DNA from: Gemmatimonadales bacterium
GTDB lineage: Bacteria; Gemmatimonadota; Gemmatimonadetes; Gemmatimonadales; GWC2-71-9
Assembly (NCBI GenBank): GCA_019637315.1
Contig: JAHBVU010000022.1
Coordinates: forward strand, 1-51,610
Direction: 5' to 3'
DNA length: 51,610 nucleotides
Shown: positions 8,627 through 17,332 of the stretch, in pieces
Position numbering within the stretch: the stretch's first letter is position 1
Layout of the letters: the number at the start of each line of letters is the position of its first letter
The notes under the pieces: model-generated
Told to the model about the DNA's origin: nothing
Database searches by the model: none
What the model saw: only the letters and a program-made list of their open reading frames with translations
Translations under genes and position numbers: made by a program

Positions 8627-9172
8627 ATGTCCGCAGTTGACACTACCACGGTCTGGACCATCGATCCGATCCACACCGTCGTCGAGTTCGCAACCAAGCA
8701 TCTGATGATCACGACGGTGAAGGGCCGATTCGGTGCGGTCTCAGGCACCATCGTCAAGAATGGCGCCGGCTCCAAGGTCGAGGTCGAGATCCAGGCTGCC
8801 TCGATCGACACGCGGGCTCAGCAGCGCGATGACCACCTGCGCTCCGCCGACTTCCTCGAAGTCGAGAAGTATCCGACCATTACCTTCGCGAGTCGTCGGA
8901 TCGACGGGGCATTCGATACCCCCGGCGACGAGTTCACCGTGATTGGTGACCTGACCATTCACGGTACGACGCGGGAAGTCGCCCTGGCGGCGGTCTACGA
9001 AGGCCAGGGTCGTGATCCCTGGGGTGGGGAGCGGATCAGCTTCAGCGCGGCAGCCAAGATCGACCGCAGGGACTACGGGCTCACCTTCAATCAGACGCTC
9101 GAAACGGGGGGCGTCCTGGTTGGTAACGATCTCAAGGTGACCCTCGAGGTGCAGGCGACGAAGTCCAGCTGA
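8627..9172 (+). CDS. YceI family protein
   Basis: A 181-residue protein of the YceI family, lipocalin-like barrels that bind isoprenoid chains such as quinones. The start at 8627 follows AAGGAGA. Family features include WTIDPIHTVVEFATKH, the internal THLRSADF-type segment seen here as DDHLRSADFLEVEKYP, the TIHGTTREV stretch and INRRDYGL-type ending seen as IDRRDYGLTFN. No signal peptide is visible, so this copy is probably cytoplasmic, unlike E. coli YceI. It lies 56 bases after the nitroreductase gene, and the pair may handle quinone-like stress together. Confidence 0.92.
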   Translation: MSAVDTTTVWTIDPIHTVVEFATKHLMITTVKGRFGAVSGTIVKNGAGSKVEVEIQAASIDTRAQQRDDHLRSADFLEVEKYPTITFASRRIDGAFDTPGDEFTVIGDLTIHGTTREVALAAVYEGQGRDPWGGERISFSAAAKIDRRDYGLTFNQTLETGGVLVGNDLKVTLEVQATKSS

Positions 9173-9180
9173 GCGCAGTG

Positions 9181-9206
9181 CGGGAGCGGGCGGTTGTCCG
9201 CTCCCG
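9181..9206 (+). terminator. Hairpin after the YceI gene, probable terminator
   Basis: CGGGAGCGG and CCGCTCCCG form a perfect 9-bp stem with an 8-base loop, 8 bases after the YceI stop. There is no clear T-run, so it could instead stabilise the 3' end of the mRNA. Confidence 0.55.
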
Positions 9207-9292
9207 GCATTCCCTTGTCAACCACGATCCGGCCAGCGACTTTCGTGACGTCGTGAGTCCATCGGTCTCTTCGTCGGTGCAAGGAATTCGGA

Positions 9293-9739
9293 ATGCGAGT
9301 GCTGCTGCAGCGGGTCTCACGGGCGTCGGTCTCGGTCGATGGAGAGGTCGTCGGGCAGGTCGATCGCGGCTTCTGTCTTCTGGTCGGCTTTACTCACTCC
9401 GATACGCCTGACGAAGTCACCTGGATGGTCGACAAGGTTCTGGGCCTCCGGCTTTTTTCCGATGCGGAGGGCAAGATGAACCTCGGACTGGCCGATGTCG
9501 GCGGGGGGCTGCTCGTCGTCTCTCAGTTCACGCTCTATGGCGATGCGGCGAAAGGGCGACGCCCCTCGTTCCTCGATGCGGCCCGCCCGGAGCAGGCGAT
9601 TCCCCTCTACCAATCGTTCTGTGCGCAGCTCGAGGCCCGAGGGCTTCGGGTCGGCACCGGACAGTTCGGCGCCGAGATGGTGGTCGAAATCCACAACGAC
9701 GGACCGGTGACACTGATGCTCGAGCGCGAGCATGTCTGA
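9293..9739 (+). CDS. dtd: D-aminoacyl-tRNA deacylase
   Basis: A 148-residue Dtd enzyme of normal length. It hydrolyses D-amino acids wrongly attached to tRNA. The two active-site motifs are present: SQFTLYGD and the Gly-cisPro loop in NDGPVTLML. The start follows AAGGA at a good distance. It overlaps maf by 8 bases and the two are surely translated from one mRNA. This is an ordinary housekeeping gene. Confidence 0.96.
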   Translation: MRVLLQRVSRASVSVDGEVVGQVDRGFCLLVGFTHSDTPDEVTWMVDKVLGLRLFSDAEGKMNLGLADVGGGLLVVSQFTLYGDAAKGRRPSFLDAARPEQAIPLYQSFCAQLEARGLRVGTGQFGAEMVVEIHNDGPVTLMLEREHV

Positions 9740-10310
9740 TCGCCCGATCGTGCTGGCGTCCCGGTCACCGCGCCGCAAGCAGTTGCTCGAGATGCTGGGT
9801 TTGCCGGTCATCGTTTCCGCGGCTGACGTGCAGGAAATTCCTCTGCCGAGAGAGCGTCCGGGCGCGTACTCCGCCCGGCTGGCGCGCGACAAAGCTCGGG
9901 CGGTGCCGGGGCAGTACGTGCTTGGTGCGGACACCATCGTCGTGATCGACGAGGCCATTCTCGAGAAGCCTGCTGACGCCGATGATGCGGTCCGGATGCT
10001 GGAACGGCTCCAGGGCCGCCGGCACGAGGTGATCACCTCGGTCTGCCTGATTGCCGATGGAGTCGAGTTTCAGGCGCAGGATGTGACGGCGGTGTTCTTT
10101 CGTCCGGCCACGACCGAGTGGCTTCAGTCGTATGTCGCCACCGGTGAGCCGATGGACAAGGCCGGCAGCTACGGGATCCAGGGTTATGGCGCGGCTCTGG
10201 TCGACCGGATCGAGGGTGACTTCTTCGGCGTGATGGGGTTGCCGGTCCGGCTGGTGATCGACCTCCTGGCCCAGGCGGGGCGACCCTATCGATTTGCACC
10301 GGTCAGCTGA
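9732..10310 (+). CDS. maf: Maf family nucleotide pyrophosphatase
   Basis: A 192-residue Maf/YhdE/YceF protein. LASRSPRRKQLLEMLGL at the N-terminus, GADTIVVIDEAILEKP in the middle and GSYGIQGYGAALVDRIEGD near the end are the family's phosphate- and metal-binding segments. Maf proteins hydrolyse dTTP, UTP or modified nucleotides and help keep nucleotide pools clean. Its last 8 bases overlap the end of the cyclase gene on the other strand, so the two genes meet tail to tail. Confidence 0.94.
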   Translation: MSDRPIVLASRSPRRKQLLEMLGLPVIVSAADVQEIPLPRERPGAYSARLARDKARAVPGQYVLGADTIVVIDEAILEKPADADDAVRMLERLQGRRHEVITSVCLIADGVEFQAQDVTAVFFRPATTEWLQSYVATGEPMDKAGSYGIQGYGAALVDRIEGDFFGVMGLPVRLVIDLLAQAGRPYRFAPVS

Positions 10311-11826
10311 GGCGATAGACCGGCACGGTATTTCGTTTGCCGCGCAACTCGAGACTGGTGACCTGTTCGAGCGGGGGTGGTGTGCGGAGCTGCTTGATCA
10401 CGGTTTCCGCGACCCGAATCTCGCCGGGCGCCGCGGCGTCGGCCAGGCGTGACGCGACGTTGACGGTATCGCCGATCACGCTGTATTCGAGGCGCCGCTC
10501 ACTGCCCAGGTAGCCGGCAAAGACCTCACCGTGATTGATACCGATGCCGATTGCGAGCGTGGGTCGTCCGATGGCTGCGGAGCGCTGATTGAACGTCTCG
10601 AGCCGCGCCTGCATGGCGCGGGCCGCCCCGATGGCCTGCGCCGCGTCGTCCGGCGTCCCGATCGGAACGCCCCAGACTGCCAGGATGGCGTCGCCGATGA
10701 ACTTGTCGAGCGTGCCGCCCCACTCGAACACCACGTCGACCATTTCGGTGAAGTACTCGGTCAGCAGGCGACTGAGCGCATCTGGCGCCATGGTCTCCGC
10801 AATCGCGGTAAAGCCGCGAATATCGCTGAAGAGTACCGTGGCGGGACGGCGATCGCCGGTGAGCTGGATGGCGGTCGGCTCGCGGGCAATGCGTGCGGCG
10901 ACTTCGGGCGCGAAGAAACGCTCGAAGTTGCTGCGGATCTGTGCTTCACGCCGATGCTCTTCGGCGTAGGCCAGCTTGCCCAGGCTTACCGCTGCCAGTC
11001 CTCCAAAGGCAAAGAGCATGGCCGCCTCCTCGTCTTCGAAGGGACGGGTGGCGGTCAGGGTGTCGACATAGAGAACGCCGAGCACCCGCTCGCGCGAGGC
11101 GAGGAGCGGAGTCGAGATCGCCGCGCGAACTCGTTGCAGGATGACGGAGCCGCTGTTGAATCGCTCGTCGGCCTCGGCGTTCTCGGTCAGGATCGGCGCT
11201 CGATCGGTCACGGCGCGCTGTGCAATCGAGCGAGGAACCCGCATCGAGGCTTCGTCCCCCAGGCGGCTCTTCTGTCGGGCCGGAACGAGCTGGCCTGAGG
11301 CGTCATCGAGCAGCAGCAGCGAGACTCGATCGACGGGCAGCAGGTCGAACGAAAGATCGACGATCGCCTCGATCAGTTTGTCGGTTTCGAACTCGCCTGA
11401 CAGCTTGGTGGCAACCTCGAGAATGCGGGCGAGGCGTTGCGCCGGAAGGCTGGCATCGAGATGGGCCGCCGCAGGAAGGGAGCGCACCACCGTGCCCTCC
11501 GGGGCCTGGTCCGCAGCCAGCGGATCTGGCCCGTCGGCAGGCTGGTCGAACCGAAAGGCGACTTTACCGAAGAGGACCGCATCACCGGGGAACAGTTCGC
11601 CGGTCGAGACCCGGACGCCGTTGATCGTGGTGCCGTTGGAGCTGCCGAGGTCTCGAACGACCAGGCTGTGCGGCGTTGCGGTCAGCTCTGCATGCCGCCG
11701 TGAGACGGTTGGATCCGGGATTACTGCGTCGCAGTCGGGCGACCGGCCGAGCATGACGGGATGGCCTGGCAAGACGACGATGCGCTCGCCGTGCCCGACC
11801 CCGATCAGCGTGTGCGCGGCGGTCAT
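10303..11826 (-). CDS. FHA-GAF-class III adenylate/guanylate cyclase
   Basis: A 507-residue cytoplasmic signalling enzyme of three domains. FHA (about 1-92) has GRSPDCD, SRRHAEL and GSSNGTTING, which bind phosphothreonine peptides. GAF (about 128-288) is a small-molecule sensor domain. The class III cyclase domain (about 317-507) has the metal-binding FSDIRGFTAIAE and GDAILAVWG, and the transition-state region SVIGDTVNVASRL. It should make cAMP or cGMP in response to a GAF ligand and possibly a phosphorylated partner. Its ATG overlaps the stop of the preceding lipoprotein gene as TAATG, so translation is coupled. No Ser/Thr kinase is visible nearby. Confidence 0.92.
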   Translation of the reverse strand: MTAAHTLIGVGHGERIVVLPGHPVMLGRSPDCDAVIPDPTVSRRHAELTATPHSLVVRDLGSSNGTTINGVRVSTGELFPGDAVLFGKVAFRFDQPADGPDPLAADQAPEGTVVRSLPAAAHLDASLPAQRLARILEVATKLSGEFETDKLIEAIVDLSFDLLPVDRVSLLLLDDASGQLVPARQKSRLGDEASMRVPRSIAQRAVTDRAPILTENAEADERFNSGSVILQRVRAAISTPLLASRERVLGVLYVDTLTATRPFEDEEAAMLFAFGGLAAVSLGKLAYAEEHRREAQIRSNFERFFAPEVAARIAREPTAIQLTGDRRPATVLFSDIRGFTAIAETMAPDALSRLLTEYFTEMVDVVFEWGGTLDKFIGDAILAVWGVPIGTPDDAAQAIGAARAMQARLETFNQRSAAIGRPTLAIGIGINHGEVFAGYLGSERRLEYSVIGDTVNVASRLADAAAPGEIRVAETVIKQLRTPPPLEQVTSLELRGKRNTVPVYRLS

Positions 11827-12449
11827 TACTGCGGCGCCGCGACGACGTAACGTCCCGGACCCGGGACGCGCGCCGCCAGGAGGTCGGACCCCGGGCGCGA
11901 AGTCGGCAGGTAGACGACGCGACCATCGGGTTCGAGCCGGGCAAGGAAGAGGGCCGCTTCGTACCCGAGGTCGCCGCCGTACCGTTCGCGGGCACCGGCT
12001 GGCGCGACGAAGTCGAGCGCGTAGCTCATCGCAACGGTGACGAGCGAGGCGAGCTGCCCGCCCTCGATTTCGAGGTCGACGCCGTAGCGGCCGGGCAGGG
12101 AACGGACGCTGATGCGAACCGAATCCGTCGTCGGCACAGCAAGCGAGGTGTCGGCTCGGCGGGGCGGTGCTGTCACGTCGGCCAGCGAGCTCAGGGTCGA
12201 GTCGGCAATTATGACGACGGCAAAAAGGCTGTTGTCGGGCGGGCCGCGCCGCACGCTGATGACGCGCCGCTGGCCGCCGGGGATGATGACTGTCGTGTCG
12301 TCCGGGGGAATCCCGGCGGATTCGAGAATGAAAGCGGTCGCCAGGGTGCCGGGAAGCGGCGGGGGAATGACCTCCGGGCCGCGCGTGGGCCTGGGCGGAG
12401 CCGGGGAGGGAATGCCGCAGGCGCCGACCGCTGCCAGCAGGGCGAACAG
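11826..12449 (-). CDS. Putative lipoprotein with uncertain, possibly CTG, start
   Basis: A protein of about 207 residues. The frame shows a lipoprotein signal (LFALLAAVGAC, then a Pro-rich stretch) followed by a region with beta-rich character and RRVISVRRG. No ATG, GTG or TTG occurs near the signal; the nearest usable codon is the CTG at 12449, with ATC and ATA a few codons before it. Upstream in the same frame lies only the antisense of the outer-membrane protein gene. The gene therefore uses a rare start, or a base is wrong in the assembly. It is coupled to the FHA-GAF-cyclase gene and its function is unknown. Confidence 0.6.
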   Translation of the reverse strand: MFALLAAVGACGIPSPAPPRPTRGPEVIPPPLPGTLATAFILESAGIPPDDTTVIIPGGQRRVISVRRGPPDNSLFAVVIIADSTLSSLADVTAPPRRADTSLAVPTTDSVRISVRSLPGRYGVDLEIEGGQLASLVTVAMSYALDFVAPAGARERYGGDLGYEAALFLARLEPDGRVVYLPTSRPGSDLLAARVPGPGRYVVAAPQ

Positions 12450-12470
12450 GATCGGTATATTGCGCCGGTG

Positions 12471-14495
12471 ATGGCCAGGGCGTCGATGCTGATCGGGCTG
12501 CTCGGTGCGGTTGCGCCGCTCGGAGCCCAGGGATGGAATGAGCCGGCCGCCCTGCGTCTGGCCGAGCATGCCATTGGCAGTCGGATGGCGTTGGTGGCGG
12601 ACTCCACTCTCCTGGCGTACTCGGCGCAGGCGCACGGCGTGGTGACCTTTCTGGCGGCGCTCGGCCTCGAGGGGCTGACGCCGCGCCTCATCAGGGCAGA
12701 TGAACTTGCGGTCGAAGTGTATTGGGAGAGGCCGGACCGGAGCAAGCAACTGATCCGTTCCTGGCGCGATACCACGCTGGCGCCGACACCGCTCGACTAT
12801 CATCGCGATCATCTGGGCATCATTCCCGACGAGTTCGGGGCCACGATCTGGATCGGGCAGGGCGACGAGGTCGCCGGTGTGATCCATCCGCTCTCGCCGG
12901 CGGGGCTCGGGTTCTATGAGTATCGTCTGCGGGACTCGATCCGCATCACCCTGCCTGCCGAGCAGATCACCGTAATGGCGCTCGAAGTGCGGCCTCGGGT
13001 GCCGTCCGCTCCTGCGGCGGTCGGGACCTTCTACATCGATCGGGACCGCGGATCGGCGGTGCGAACCGAGCTGTCCTTTACCGCCGCAGCCTACCGCGAC
13101 CGTGCCATCGAGGACATCACGATCCGGTTCGAGCGGACCCTGGTGGATGGCCGCTATTGGCTGCCCCTCCGGCAGGATATCGAGATCCGGCGCGGGTCGG
13201 CCGTGATGGACTTTCCGTTTCGCGGCATCATTCGGGGGCAGTGGGACATCGATGCGCACCGCCTCAACGGGGCCGCCATGCCAGTCGCGGCTATCCCGGG
13301 CACGGTGGGTGGGCTGCTCCGTCCGGGCGGCCCCCCGTTGCCGGGTTCCTTGCTTGCTGCGCTCGATTCGGGCCTGGTCCGACGTGCCGAGACGGGCTTC
13401 GACGCCTTGCGGGCGCAGGCCGCTCGGATGGTTCGTGCCCGCGCGCTCGTCGGTTTGCCGCGTGGCCGGCTGGCGGCGTCACGGGTGAGCGACCTGATTC
13501 GGGTCAATCGGGTCGAGGGCCTTCGCCTGGGAGCGGGCGCGAGTGTTCGTGCTGGCCCGGTCGACCGGCTCAGCCTTGCGGCGGGGTTTGGAACTGCGGA
13601 CCGGCGGTTCACGGGGCGGGTCGATGCGGCCCGGACGACGGGCGGGGTCCGGTGGACCGTCTTTGCCCAGCGTGCAGTGGCGGACATCGGCGATGTGGCT
13701 GCGGCCAGCGGGGTGATCAATTCGATTGCTGCGCAAGAGGGCGGTCGCGATCTCGGTGACTATGTGCTGCTCGAACGGGTCGGGGCCGGCGCCCGGGTCT
13801 CTCCGGGGAGCGGGACCACGATCGGGTTCGAGCTGGCGCGCGAGCGGGCCGAGTCGGTCGAGACCGAGGCGGAACCGGCGCGGAACAGCTACCGTCCCAA
13901 TCCGGCGCTTGGGGGCGGGGCCGACTGGGTTGGGCGCGTCGAGCTCGAGAGCGCAGCGGACCGCCCGTCCGGGCGCCGCGGGCGAGTGACCCTGCGGGCC
14001 GAGGCCGGGGCGGGCGGAGTGATGTATGGGCGGGTGGTTGGCATCGCGAGCGGTGCCCTGCCATGGGCTGGCGGTGAACTCGGGGGCCGGATCATGGCGG
14101 GCGCCGGAACTGCGGAGCTGCCGCATCACCGAGCTTTTGTGTTCGGCGGGTCCGGGTCGTTGCCGGGCGAACCGTTTCGTGCCTATGGGGGAAGACTGGC
14201 GAGTTGGGGTGCCGCCGAGTGGTTGTATCCTGTTCCGGGGCCCTCGGTGCGTCTCGGTGCTTTGGGGCGGACCGGATCTCGGCTCTGGGTCGGCCCGGTC
14301 CTCGGGGCCGGCATTGCTGGTGCGGAGATGGCCGGGATGCCCTGGCGGGCCTCGTCCGGGATTCGGCCCGTGGCCGGGGTCGCGATCGAGGCCTTCGATC
14401 GAATCGTGCGTCTCGAAGTGGGGTGGGGCCTTCGGGGGGCTGGAGGCCTGACCCTGTCGGTCGATGCGACTCGGGCCTGGTGGCCAATTCTGTAG
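12471..14495 (+). CDS. Probable outer-membrane beta-barrel protein
   Basis: A 674-residue exported protein. The ATG at 12471 gives a signal peptide ending near PLGAQ-G; a GTG at 12468 and an ATG at 12486 are alternatives. The first 270 residues are a soluble-looking beta-rich region. The rest has alternating polar and hydrophobic strands rich in Gly and Arg (for example GLRLGAGASVRAGPVDRLSL), as in a barrel of the surface-antigen/BamA-like or DUF5686-like kind, ending in ATRAWWPIL. No Shine-Dalgarno is visible; a TATATT at 12456-12461 lies 9 bases before the ATG. I cannot name a substrate. It diverges from the lipoprotein gene with only about 20 bases between starts. Confidence 0.72.
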   Translation: MARASMLIGLLGAVAPLGAQGWNEPAALRLAEHAIGSRMALVADSTLLAYSAQAHGVVTFLAALGLEGLTPRLIRADELAVEVYWERPDRSKQLIRSWRDTTLAPTPLDYHRDHLGIIPDEFGATIWIGQGDEVAGVIHPLSPAGLGFYEYRLRDSIRITLPAEQITVMALEVRPRVPSAPAAVGTFYIDRDRGSAVRTELSFTAAAYRDRAIEDITIRFERTLVDGRYWLPLRQDIEIRRGSAVMDFPFRGIIRGQWDIDAHRLNGAAMPVAAIPGTVGGLLRPGGPPLPGSLLAALDSGLVRRAETGFDALRAQAARMVRARALVGLPRGRLAASRVSDLIRVNRVEGLRLGAGASVRAGPVDRLSLAAGFGTADRRFTGRVDAARTTGGVRWTVFAQRAVADIGDVAAASGVINSIAAQEGGRDLGDYVLLERVGAGARVSPGSGTTIGFELARERAESVETEAEPARNSYRPNPALGGGADWVGRVELESAADRPSGRRGRVTLRAEAGAGGVMYGRVVGIASGALPWAGGELGGRIMAGAGTAELPHHRAFVFGGSGSLPGEPFRAYGGRLASWGAAEWLYPVPGPSVRLGALGRTGSRLWVGPVLGAGIAGAEMAGMPWRASSGIRPVAGVAIEAFDRIVRLEVGWGLRGAGGLTLSVDATRAWWPIL

Positions 14496-14552
14496 CGGTG
14501 CTCTTCCGCCTATTTTGGGACAGTTCCCAACGCATTACGACAGGTCCTGCCG

Positions 14553-16835
14553 ATGCAATTTGCGGATGAATGGCTCGTTCCCGCCCTGACGTCGCTCGTG
14601 CCCGAGTCGACGCTGGACGATCTCCGCCGACAAGCCTCGGGGCCGACTCCATCGGTGTGGCAGATGATAATCGACCGGCGCATCCTGACGGACGATCAGG
14701 TGCTCCGGGCGGTTTCGGAACGATTCCGGATGCCGGTTGCCGATCTGGGGCAAGTAGACCGACGGGTCATCGAGCAGGTTCCTGAGCAGGTTGTCCGCAA
14801 GTACGGCGTCTTCCCGATCCGCGCGACCAACAGCTGGGTCGAAATTGCCACGGCCAATCCGTTCGACATCGACGCCGAGAAGATGCTGGCGTTTGCGACC
14901 GGGCTCGAGGTGCGTCTGCTGCTGGCGTCGCCGGCCAAGATTCGGGACAAGATCGAAGAGGTGTACCGCCCGGATGATCTGGTCGAGAAGCTGCTCGACG
15001 GAATCGCCGACAACGCGGACGTGCAGCAGCTGGCGGACGAGCCGGATGACCTGACAGCCACTGCCGACGAAGCGCGGGCTCGCCCGATCATCAAGCTGGT
15101 CGACACGCTGCTTGCCGACGGCATTACCAGCCGGGCCAGCGACGTGCACGTCGAGCCGACCGAAGGTGGCGTGATCGTTCGCTACCGGATCGACGGCGTG
15201 CTGCGGGAAGTCATGAAGATTCCGCGCTCGGCGGGCATCCCGCTCATTTCCCGGATCAAGATCATGTCCGGGATGGACATTGCCGATCGGCTCCGGCCCC
15301 AGGACGGCCGCTGCCGGGTCGCGGTCAACGGTCAGCCGGTCGACCTCCGTGTGTCGACTCTGCCGGCGTCACTGGGCGAGAAGGTCGTAATCCGAATTCT
15401 CAACGCCAAGGCTACCGTCCTTGATCTCGAGTCCTTGGGATACGATCAGGAGGAGCAGGACGTCATCCTCGGCCTGCTTCAGAACAAGGAAGGGATCCTG
15501 CTGGTGACCGGGCCGACCGGGTCCGGCAAGACCACCACCCTCTATGCGGCGCTGCGCACGGTCCAGAATACCGGCGTCAATATCGTGACGGTCGAGGATC
15601 CGGTCGAGTATCGGCTGGGCCAGAATATCGTGCAGGTGCAGATCAACGAGCGCGCCGGTCTGACATTTCCATCGGCGCTGCGTTCGATCCTCCGGCAGGA
15701 CCCGGACGTCGTGCTGATCGGAGAGATCCGCGATCGGGAAACCGCGCAGATTGCGGTGCAGGCGTCGCTGACGGGCCATCTGGTACTGTCGACGCTGCAC
15801 ACCAATGATGCGCCGAATACGATTACCCGGCTGCTCGACATTGGGATGGAGGCGTACAAGATCGGGTCGGCGCTCCGGGGTATCGTGGCGCAGCGGTTGA
15901 TGCGTAAGTTGTGTCCTGCCTGCCGCGCACCCGACAGCGATCCCATACCGAGCAAGATCCGAACGTATATCGCGGCCGATGCGCCCCGCTTCAAGGCGGT
16001 CGGGTGTTCGGAGTGCTCGCAGACCGGTTACCGCGGGCGCTTTGCGATCGTCGAAGTACTGGTGATGACGGAGACGCTCGAGCGGCTGATTGCCTCAGGC
16101 GCAACGGCCGATCAGATCGCAAGCGCCGCGCGCGCTGATGGCATGCGATCGTTGTTCGAGAGCGCCCTGCGCCATGTGCTGCTGGGCACGACCTCGGTCG
16201 AAGAAGTGCTGCGGGTCACGGACCCCCCGCGTGAGCCGCTGCCCGACCCTGCCCCGGCCCGTTCCACTCCACGGGCACTGACTGCGCTTTCGGCCATGCC
16301 TGAGCCGGCCCCATCCCGCGAGCGAAGCACGCCGGCGCCGCGAGACCGGCTGACGCCGTCACCCTCGGATCGTCGCGGGACCCCGGATCCGCTCGACGGC
16401 TTCGAGCTCGTCGATGACGTCGATCTGCCGCCCGCCAAGTTCGAGGTGACCCGTCGCGGTGCGGTGGTGCTGCTCGTCGACGACGAAGACCAGCTCCGGC
16501 GCGTCATGCGCGACTTGCTCGAACGCCAGGGGTACACCGTTCTCGAAGCGCGAGACGGAGCGGAAGCGCTGGCCGAGATCGATCGGACCAATCCGGACCT
16601 GATGCTGCTCGACCTGAATCTCCCGGGGGTCGACGGGTACACCGTGCTGTCGCAGGTGCGCTCCCGCGAAGCAACTCGCAACCTGCCCATCGTGGTCCTG
16701 ACTGCCAAGGGCGACGAAGACAACGAAGTGCGAGTGCTCGAGCTGGGCGCCGATGATTTCCTGACGAAGCCTTTCCGGGCCCGCGCCCTTGCGGCGCGGT
16801 TGCAGACGGCGCTGGCGCGGTCGCGCGGTCATTGA
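14553..16835 (+). CDS. GspE/PilB-type ATPase fused to a response-regulator receiver domain
   Basis: A 760-residue protein. An N-terminal GSPII_E-type domain (about 1-150) is followed by the secretion/pilus ATPase: Walker A GPTGSGKTT near 319, the Asp box EDPVEYRLGQ, Walker B GEIRDRETA near 389, the His box STLHTNDAPNT, and a four-Cys zinc site (LCPACR and CSECSQTGYRGR). A Pro-rich linker (about 555-635) leads to a receiver domain (about 638-755) with the acidic pair VDDEDQ, phospho-acceptor Asp in LMLLDLNLPG and the conserved Lys in LTKPFRA. Such ATPases power type IV pilus or type II secretion assembly. The fused receiver suggests control by phosphorylation. No other pilus gene is in the window. 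Confidence 0.93.
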   Translation: MQFADEWLVPALTSLVPESTLDDLRRQASGPTPSVWQMIIDRRILTDDQVLRAVSERFRMPVADLGQVDRRVIEQVPEQVVRKYGVFPIRATNSWVEIATANPFDIDAEKMLAFATGLEVRLLLASPAKIRDKIEEVYRPDDLVEKLLDGIADNADVQQLADEPDDLTATADEARARPIIKLVDTLLADGITSRASDVHVEPTEGGVIVRYRIDGVLREVMKIPRSAGIPLISRIKIMSGMDIADRLRPQDGRCRVAVNGQPVDLRVSTLPASLGEKVVIRILNAKATVLDLESLGYDQEEQDVILGLLQNKEGILLVTGPTGSGKTTTLYAALRTVQNTGVNIVTVEDPVEYRLGQNIVQVQINERAGLTFPSALRSILRQDPDVVLIGEIRDRETAQIAVQASLTGHLVLSTLHTNDAPNTITRLLDIGMEAYKIGSALRGIVAQRLMRKLCPACRAPDSDPIPSKIRTYIAADAPRFKAVGCSECSQTGYRGRFAIVEVLVMTETLERLIASGATADQIASAARADGMRSLFESALRHVLLGTTSVEEVLRVTDPPREPLPDPAPARSTPRALTALSAMPEPAPSRERSTPAPRDRLTPSPSDRRGTPDPLDGFELVDDVDLPPAKFEVTRRGAVVLLVDDEDQLRRVMRDLLERQGYTVLEARDGAEALAEIDRTNPDLMLLDLNLPGVDGYTVLSQVRSREATRNLPIVVLTAKGDEDNEVRVLELGADDFLTKPFRARALAARLQTALARSRGH

Positions 16836-17323
16836 CCGGCACCGCGGTCAGGTTCGTCGATGTGTATCCGATCCGGATCGGCAGCTCCGGACTGGAAGCA
16901 CTGATTCTCCGTCGGGCCGCGGGAGTTCGCTGTGCAGGTGCGTGGGAAGCAGTGCATGGGAGGATCGAGGCAGCTGAGACGCCGGTTGCTGCGGCATTGC
17001 GCGAGCTGCAGGAAGAAACCGGGCTGGTACCCCAGCGCTACTACAACCTGAGTCGAGTCGAGTCGTTCTACCTCCACCTGACCGATGAAGTCGCCCTGAT
17101 TCCGAGTTTTGCCGCTGTCATCGATTCAGTCGAAGCGCCCGTTCTGTCCCACGAACACGATCGCTGGAGCTGGTTGCCGCTCGAGCAGGCTATCGGGCAG
17201 GTGGCCTGGCCCAGGGAGCGACGTGCCTTGGCGGATATCGGAGTGCTGCTGCGGGACGGAACGGCCGGACCCCTCGAAGACGTGCTGCGCCTGCCTCTCG
17301 ACTCCGCTCCCGACTCCCGGTAG
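16832..17323 (+). CDS. NUDIX hydrolase
   Basis: A 163-residue protein with a complete Nudix box: G-x5-E-x7-REL-x-EE-x-GL, seen as GRIEAAE then RELQEETGL. Nudix enzymes hydrolyse nucleoside diphosphates linked to another group; no signature here reveals the substrate. The TTG start overlaps the stop of the ATPase-receiver gene by 4 bases, so the two are translationally coupled. It ends 9 bases from the convergent gene on the minus strand. Confidence 0.88.
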   Translation: MTGTAVRFVDVYPIRIGSSGLEALILRRAAGVRCAGAWEAVHGRIEAAETPVAAALRELQEETGLVPQRYYNLSRVESFYLHLTDEVALIPSFAAVIDSVEAPVLSHEHDRWSWLPLEQAIGQVAWPRERRALADIGVLLRDGTAGPLEDVLRLPLDSAPDSR

Positions 17324-17332
17324 CGGTCAGTC

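Noticed and set aside
12450-13259. Upstream extension of the lipoprotein frame to 477 codons
   Set aside because: The extra 270 codons are the exact antisense of the outer-membrane protein gene and would bury the lipobox signal inside the protein.
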